Part shown: positions 58,145 through 64,000 of the stretch, piece by piece
Position numbering within the stretch: position 1 is the first letter of the stretch
How the letters are laid out: every line of letters starts with the position of its first letter
DNA from: Symbiodinium natans
Lineage: Eukaryota > Sar > Dinophyceae > Suessiales > Symbiodiniaceae
Assembly (NCBI GenBank): GCA_905221605.1
Contig: CAJNDS010002399.1
Location: forward strand, 124,001-188,000
Direction: 5' to 3'
DNA: 64,000 nt
The notes under the pieces: model-generated
Seen by the model: the letters and a program-made list of their open reading frames with translations, nothing else
Database searches by the model: none
Told to the model about the DNA's origin: nothing
Position numbers and translations under genes: made by a program

Positions 58145-59635
58145 CACCCCAAACCCTAAACCTTAAACCCCAAACCCTAAACCCCAAACCCCAAACCCTA
58201 AACCCCAAACCTAAAACCCCAAACCCCAAACCCCAACCCCAAACCCCAAACCCTATACCCTAAACCCTAGACCCTAAACCCTAAACCCCAAACCCTAAGC
58301 CCTTACTTCCAGGTGAGGGGATCCCGGCAAGACCCTCGGCTGCTCAGGCGGAGAGCCCGCGCCTCGGTGGCCACCCTGCTACTGGGCGGCACCGAGAGTT
58401 ACCCTAAACCCTAAGCCCTAAGCCCTAAACCCTAAACCCTAAGCCCTAAACCCGAAACCCTAAACCCTAAATCCTAAACCCTAAACCCTAAACCCTAAAC
58501 CCTAAACCCTAAACCCTAAACCCTCAAAAGCCCTAAGCCCCAAGACCCCAAGACCCCAAACCCTACAAGCCTGTAAAAATTCGCCTCAAATACCCAGAAA
58601 GAAACCCTACGAACCCCATGGGTAGGGTTGTTTAGGCCTGTTCCTTTGAAGTCCTCTCTGTAGCTCTTTCCTAAGGCCCCCCCCCCCCCCCGATCTTCTA
58701 CATGGAAACGAGGCTTCAGGGCCTAGGTTCCCAAGACCTGGACCGCAAAACCGTGCGGGCTTGGGGGCTTTCGGGTTTTAGGTCTCGAGCGTATCCAAGC
58801 CGAAACCCTAAGCTCGAAACCCGAAACCCGAAACCCGAAACCCTAAACCCTAAACCCTAAACCCTTTCGACCCGGTGTTCTTTTCATTCTCTCTGAGCCG
58901 TTGGCAAGGATGCGCCACATTGAGCTCAAGGCGGGCGTTTAGGGTTTAGGGTTTAGGGTTTAGGGTTTAGGGTTTAGGGTTTAGGGTCTAGGGTCTAGGG
59001 TTTAGGGTTTGGGGTTTAGGGTTTAGGGTTTAGGGTTTAGGGTTTAGGGTTTAGGGTTTAGGGTTTCCTGGCGTCTTCTGACAAAAAAAGCCTCTGGAAT
59101 CATTGTCGGGGAGCTTCCAAGGGAACACCCGGACCCTGAAGCCATCTTAAACCCTGGGCCCTAAACTCTAAACCCTACACCCCAAACAGAGAACCCTCAG
59201 CTCTAAAATCCTAAATTTGGGGGCTCAATCTTTGTGAATCTTGGTGATGGAAGCTACTTGGCCCCTGAATATGGTGGGCCCTTGGGCTTCAGAGTAGAAG
59301 GGGGCAAATACGGACCTGAGGGCGCGAGTTGGGATGTGTTCAGGGTTGAAGGGCTTGAGGCTTAGGGGTGTTTGTGACCTCTACTTGGGGTTTAGGGTTT
59401 AGGGTTTGGGGTTTAGGGTTTAGGGTTTGGGGTTTGGGGTTTAGGGTTTAGGGTTTAGGGTTTTCCGTTTAGGATTTCGGGTTTGGGGTCGCGGAAGTGT
59501 TGGCCTCAGCTTCGTGGCTGTCGGTGCAGGGGTAAGGGCATGGGTACCTCAATCCGAACCCTCAGCCCTAAACCCTAAACCCTAAACCCTAAACCCTAAA
59601 CCCTAAACCCTAAACCCTAAATTTGGGTTCAACCC
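58145..59635. repeat. Mixed heptamer arrays with two islands
   Basis: Arrays at 58145-58300 (CCCCAAA), 58405-58525, 58935-59065 and 59395-59465. Islands 58312-58400 (VRGSRQDPRLLRRRARASVA) and 58873-58938 (VLFILSEPLARMRHIELKAG) are plus-strand and exon-like, unassigned. A C12 run lies at 58678. Confidence 0.6.
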
Positions 59636-59639
59636 TAGG

Positions 59640-61400
59640 CCCGTGCTTGCCAGGAGGCGGCGGCGCGCCAGAAGGCTTCGGCGACCGGGCGAGGGTGGCA
59701 CGGGGCCGCGGGGCTCGCACGGAGAGCTTCAGGGCTTTTGGGGGCTTAGGGGTTTAAGCTTGTATAGGGGTTCAGGGGGTTTAGGGTTTAAGGGCTTTTT
59801 GGGGGTTTAAGGGGGTTTAGGGGTTTAGGGTTGAGGGTTTAGGGTTCAGAGTTTGTTGGTTCAGGGTTTAGGGTTAGGGTTTGGGGTTTTGGGGTAGGGG
59901 GTTCAGTGGCTTAGGCGTTGAGGGGCTGAGGGACCCTAAACCCTAAACAATAAACCCTGCGGGGGTTCGAGAGACGGCTGAAGAAGTACAGTAGCCCGAA
60001 ACCCTACGTAAAGCCTAAACCCCAGATTTAAAGCCGAAACCCCGAGACCCTTATTTCAGCTCTATTGTATCGGGGCACGCATGAGGGCATGCTAGTCTGG
60101 TGGAGGTCCCGCACCCTGAACGCGATACTCGTATCATTCCCCTATGGTGCCCAAAAATCCGGTTCGTATCATTAAGGCCTCCACCGTAGTATCAGATTGT
60201 GGGGGGCGTGGGGTTCGAGTTTCATTGAGTCCCAAACCTTAATCCCCAGACCCCACACCCTCCATCTGCCCATCAGCCCCCCAAGGGAAACACACAAATC
60301 TGCAAAGCTACAACTTGATCCTCGAGCCCCTATACTAAACGATCAACCCGGCCAATTTAAGCCCTAACACCCCCCCCCCACCTACCCTCCACAACCCCAA
60401 CTCCAACCCCTAGCTCCCCTAAGTAGTACACCCGTAGCACCTTAAACTTTGAACCTTGGGGATACGCTTTAGGCTTTCGGGTGCCCTGAGCCCGACACCC
60501 CCCACAAACCTTAACCCCGAAGCTCCCTTTGTCTCGTATCGGATAAGGTAAAAGCCTTCACCAAATCTCTGGTCGAGGTCGCCGTGGTTTTTCTTTTGTA
60601 AGGTTATAAATATATACATATATGATACCTCCCCTCCTAAAACCTATGCCATGTGGTAAAGCCAGGCCTACTTGGACATATGACACCAATCTACAGGGTT
60701 GCGGGGTGAAGTTTCAGAATTTAGGGGGCTAGTGATACGCACAACTTGGGTTCATCAGGCTCGAAGACAGTCCCTAAGCTGCACCTTCTGCAGTGACTCC
60801 GCCGTGGAGTAAACATGCGCAGCGAAATTTGAGCTTCACCACGTTCAGGGGTAGAAATCTGAAATTCCGCACGAGCGCGATTCTCGAGGGCGGTGCATCT
60901 TACACCGTTTTTCGAGAATATGCTCACACCACCTGTTTCGCGAATTTTTCTCTTGGGCCTGGTTTGTCTTGATACCTTCGGGCCAAAGCACCAATCTCAA
61001 GAAACTGCTCCCGGTTCTGTGCCTGGAACCGAAAGCTGTACTAGCTAGCAAAGGTGCTTAGACATTTCATAGGGCAACAGTTGTGTGCTAACCCCAAGCC
61101 TACTCAGCTGTTTGCGTCTTCTCTCAGACGGGGGGGGGGGGACGAGGGGCGACTCAATTATGCCTTATAACTAAAAAACCCTCATGACAACTTCCCATGA
61201 AACTCACCAAATGGGGAGAGGGGGATGGCGACCGCGGAGAGTTTAGGCTTTGGGGCGGTTTGGAGTTTCGGTCAGCAGGGCCTGCATACAGAAGGGAGGC
61301 AGCTGGGGTTTAGGATTGAAGGGTTGGCGTTTAGGGTTTAGGGTTTGTGGTTTTGGGTTGGGGTGTAAGGTTTAGAGTGTGTTCAGGTGTGGGCCTTCCC
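59640..61400. other. Unique and decayed repeat sequence, no gene called
   Basis: 59640-59725 may be an exon (ACQEAAARQKASATGRGWHG). 59930-61380 is the longest stretch of the right flank with few heptamers; open frames there are short and without motif. Confidence 0.5.
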
Positions 61401-61567
61401 TAAACCCTAAACCCTAAGCCCTAAGCCCTAAACCCTAAACCCTAAACCCTAAACCCTCAACCCTCAACCCTCAACCCTAAACCCTAAACCCTAAACCCAA
61501 TAATGCACCCCCAGCAACATCGAAAGGTGAAACTAGGTGCCTTGGGTTGGAGTGGGGATCTTGGCAG

Positions 61568-61664
61568 CCCAATGGTACCCTTTACCCTTTTTTTGGGTTC
61601 TGGCTTCCCTTTTAAAATAGCCAACCCCGAAAAAGGGTGCCCTTATCATAAGATGGTTACTGGG
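61568..61664. mobile_element. Foldback-like element, family C, second copy
   Basis: CCCAATGGTACCCTTTACCC ... AGATGGTTACTGGG matches the 31590 copy over its length at perhaps 70-75%. Both contain CCAACCC and AAAAGGG(T/G)TGC in the same places. Confidence 0.65.
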
Positions 61665-61684
61665 CGACCACGGGATGGAGCGAA

Positions 61685-61708
61685 GGAGGGGGGGGGGGGG
61701 GGGGGGGC
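61685..61708. repeat. G homopolymer run
   Basis: About 21 G after AGGA. Length is unreliable in any sequencing. Confidence 0.85.
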
Positions 61709-61799
61709 AAAACATGTGGCCGCCAGCCGTACGTGCCTTGAGGCCACCACCTATTCTGGCTTGTGTTCTGGATTGACCGTGTTTCGCACTGCACCCCTC

Positions 61800-62035
61800 C
61801 TAAACCCCAAACCCCAAACCCCAAACCCCAAACCCCAAACCCCAAGCCCGAAACCCTAAACCCTAAACCCCAAACCCCAAACCCTAAACCCTAAACCCTA
61901 AACCCTAAACCCTAAACCCTAAACCCTAAACCCTAAACCCTAAACCCTAAACCCTAAACCCTAAACCCTAAACCCTAAACCCGAAACCCTAAACCCTAAA
62001 CCCTAAACCCTAAACCCTAAACCCTAAACCCTAAA
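61800..62035. repeat. CCCCAAA then CCCTAAA array
   Basis: About six CCCCAAA and 25 CCCTAAA units, with one CCCGAAA. Confidence 0.95.
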
Positions 62036-62140
62036 CCTATGACTGACTTGGGCCAGGCCACCAGCTTCAGCATACTCATCTTCAGCCTGATCTTGGTGAA
62101 TGCGGCCGGGCTCCGGAATGGTGGGTTTCAGGCGTGAGGG
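62036..62140 (+). other. Exon-like island encoding a membrane segment
   Basis: Reads MTDLGQATSFSILIFSLILV then NAAGLRNGG. The middle 15-18 residues are hydrophobic enough for a transmembrane helix. Another island with a membrane segment lies at 63608, same strand. They may be exons of one membrane protein; family unknown. Confidence 0.4.
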
Positions 62141-63180
62141 CTTTAGGGTCTAGGGTTTAGGGTTTAGGGTTTTCTGGGTTTAGGGCGTTTGGGGTTTTTA
62201 GGGGTTTAGGCGGCCTGAGAAATGTAGTTTGGGGCTTGGGGGTTTAGGGTTGGAGGGCCCGGGGTTTAGGGTTTTGGGCGTCTCAGCGTGCGGTGGTTTC
62301 AGAGTTTCGGGTTTCGGATTCAAAGGTTGGGGGCTTATTAAGTTTTCAGGGCTTCGGGGTTTAGCGCCCGGGGGTTGTGCATGTGTGTACAGCTCGTTGT
62401 CACAAGCATCGGCTGTCACATCCCTTGAGATCAGCCAACATGCATCCTTGAAGCATAGATCGGGAGGGTGGGGAGGGTGCGGAGAGGGTCCCGGTCAGCG
62501 AGGACTTCAACCCGTGTAATGTACCTGCCTGTAGTCTAAAACATTTGTCAGCTTTCACATGTGACTTAAATCCTCGCCCACCATAGGAACGTCCTGCCTG
62601 AAGGAGTGTGGGAGTGCTGGTGAGAGTGGGTGTGGGTGGGCGTGGGTGGCTGGGGATTGGGTGGGTTCGGGGTTTTGGGGTTCAGGATCAGGATCGAGGG
62701 GTTTAGGTGCTTAGGCTTTCGGCTCTCCGTCCGGGTGCGGACGGAGTTTTTCTTTTGTTATTGCAGGATGTTGCGCTTGAAGCAGCGTTTGATTTATCGG
62801 ATGTCTTCATATTGGCCTGCGAGGACAGTTGGGTTCAAGCCTTTTTTGGTCCCTAAGCCCTCCCGGGGCAAAACAGGCGCACTGAACCCCTTCAGACCCA
62901 AAGCTCCAGCCCTAAATCCTGAACACGCCCCCCCAAAAGCAAAAAAGGGAAAAAGCAAGAAGGAAGCAGGACCCCTCAAGCCCCTCTAAGCCCAAAGCCC
63001 TAAACACCCCCATTTTCGGCCTAAGCCCTAAGCCGTCCCTCTAAAGGGCTGCGTATATAAGGGGGGAGCATCCCTTTAGTAACCTCTGTCAAGCCAAGGC
63101 AATTCTGCTCGGAGTGGAGATTGACCTGTCATCCTCACTCGGGGAGGCCCTAAGCCCCAAGCCCTAAGCCCTAAGCCCTA
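62141..63180. other. No gene called
   Basis: G-rich heptamer-like text to 62370, unique sequence with weak open frames to 63150. TATAAGGGGGGAGCATCCC at 63055-63074 resembles the right end of foldback family B without a visible left end. Confidence 0.5.
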
Positions 63181-63184
63181 AACC

Positions 63185-63315
63185 TTAAAGGCCTCAAAGC
63201 CTCAAAGCCTCAAAGCCTCAAAGCCTCAAAGCCTCAAGGCCTCAAGGCCTTAAAGCCTCAAAGCCTCGAAGCCTCAAGGCCTTAAAGCCCTAAACCGCAC
63301 CTCAAAGCCTCAACC
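63185..63315. repeat. AAAGCCTC octamer array
   Basis: About 12 units of AAAGCCTC with AAGGCCT variants, unlike the telomere-type family. Confidence 0.9.
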
Positions 63316-63607
63316 CTAAGGTTTAGGGTCTTGGGGGGGGGTTCTAAGAAGCACGGGTTGCTAAGAGTAGCAATGCTTAATGGCAGGATGCTGAAGTTTA
63401 GGGTTCCTTTACCACTTTAGCCCCATAACCCGAGACCCCAAACCCTAAACCCCAAACCCTAAACCAAAAGCCCTTGCACCCGAAACTCCAAATCCTAAAA
63501 CCCGCACCCTAAATCCTAAACGCATCTTCCTAAACCCTAAACCCTAAACCCTAAACCCTAAACCCTACACCCTACACCCTGCACCCGAAAACCCAAACCC
63601 TAAACCC
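63316..63607. repeat. Decayed heptamer tract
   Basis: CCCTAAA units at 63430-63470 and 63530-63605 with CCCTACA and CCCTGCA variants. Confidence 0.75.
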
Positions 63608-63710
63608 TCTTTTGTGAAGGCCGACATCCCCCCCTGGCTCGGCATGCTCAACGCCTTCATCGTCTGCGTCTTTGCCCCCCTGCTTCAGCTTCAGGTCTCT
63701 TTTGTGGGCG
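63608..63710 (+). other. Exon-like island encoding a membrane segment
   Basis: Reads KADIPPWLGMLNAFIVCVFA then PLLQLQVSFVG. A hydrophobic stretch of ~18 residues follows a Pro-Pro-Trp start, typical of a helix in a multi-pass protein. It ends where TTCAGGG/TTTAGGG words begin. Family unknown. Confidence 0.4.
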
Positions 63711-64000
63711 TTCAGGGTTTAGGGTTTTTCGGGTTTAGGGTTTTCAGGGTTTTGGGGTTGAGGGTTGAGGGTTAGTAGGGTTCAGGGTTGTTTTGGTGGT
63801 TTGGGGTTAAGGTTAAGGGGTTGAGGGTTGAGAGTTTCGGGGCTTCGGCAAGGGTTGAGCGCTCAGGAGTTATTAAGACTAGTGCCCCTAAGCTTGTACC
63901 CCTAAATTTTTTCCCTTAATATATACTTTGAAGATGGCGCTTCTGGTACCTCAAGGATTTTGAAAAATGGGTCCCCAACACCCAAGGGTATAACCTTAAA
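63711..64000. other. Window end, no gene seen
   Basis: TTTAGGG-like decay to 63850, then unique AT-richer sequence. Confidence 0.6.

Noticed and set aside
1-64000. CRISPR array, tRNA, rRNA or spliced-leader sequence
   Set aside because: None recognised. The regular repeats have no unique spacers of constant size, and no spliced-leader word (TTTTGGCTCAAG) was found by eye.

Overview
The window reads as nuclear DNA of a dinoflagellate, probably a symbiodiniacean or a relative. Three things point that way. TTTAGGG/CCCTAAA heptamers and their variants (TTTAGGGG, TTTGGGG, TTTTGGGG, TTTCGGG, TTCAGGG) fill much of the sequence outside two mobile elements, in both orientations. Short GC-rich coding islands of about 60-110 bp lie between these tracts. 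Several of those islands resemble a dinoflagellate ketosynthase-like protein. The species is inferred, not shown.

Layout. (1) 1-7620: telomere-like repeats with four exon-like islands on the + strand that match successive parts of a ketosynthase domain. (2) 7621-27567: an endogenous Polinton/Maverick-type virus (Polinton-like virus), with ~374-bp terminal inverted repeats, a DDE integrase, a family-B DNA polymerase fused to an SF1 helicase, double-jelly-roll major capsid and putative penton proteins, a packaging ATPase, a lipase-like protein, a fibre with an S74 chaperone domain, and many small genes. A host-like RCC1-repeat gene sits just inside the left terminal repeat. (3) 27568-32820: repeats, small GC-rich islands, two types of foldback element and more ketosynthase-like islands. 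(4) about 32821-39472: a non-LTR retrotransposon with a gag-like ORF1 and an ORF2 ordered endonuclease, RNase H, reverse transcriptase. It ends in an A-run joined directly to CCCTAAA repeats, which supply its stop codon. (5) 39473-64000: repeats, further ketosynthase-like islands, a Copia RNase H remnant split by a telomeric palindrome and by a foldback element, more foldback elements, and unassigned islands including two that would encode membrane segments.

How the parts relate. The viral left arm holds integration and replication genes, the middle holds minus-strand structural genes and a plus-strand capsid/fibre block, and the right arm holds small zinc-binding and coiled-coil genes. Capsid, penton, the polymerase core and most right-arm genes are open. 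The integrase, polymerase-helicase, ATPase, fibre and several minus-strand genes each carry one or more frameshifts or an in-frame stop, usually at short homopolymers. This means a recent, slightly decayed insertion, an assembly with indel errors, or in one case (integrase) a programmed -1 frameshift.

The most unusual host-side pattern is that telomere-like blocks interrupt otherwise recognisable sequence (a foldback element, a Copia RNase H, ketosynthase islands, a 24-bp duplicated site), as if the blocks themselves were inserted. The retrotransposon also carries 17 copies of ACTCCGCC spread over all three reading frames, which protein coding does not explain.
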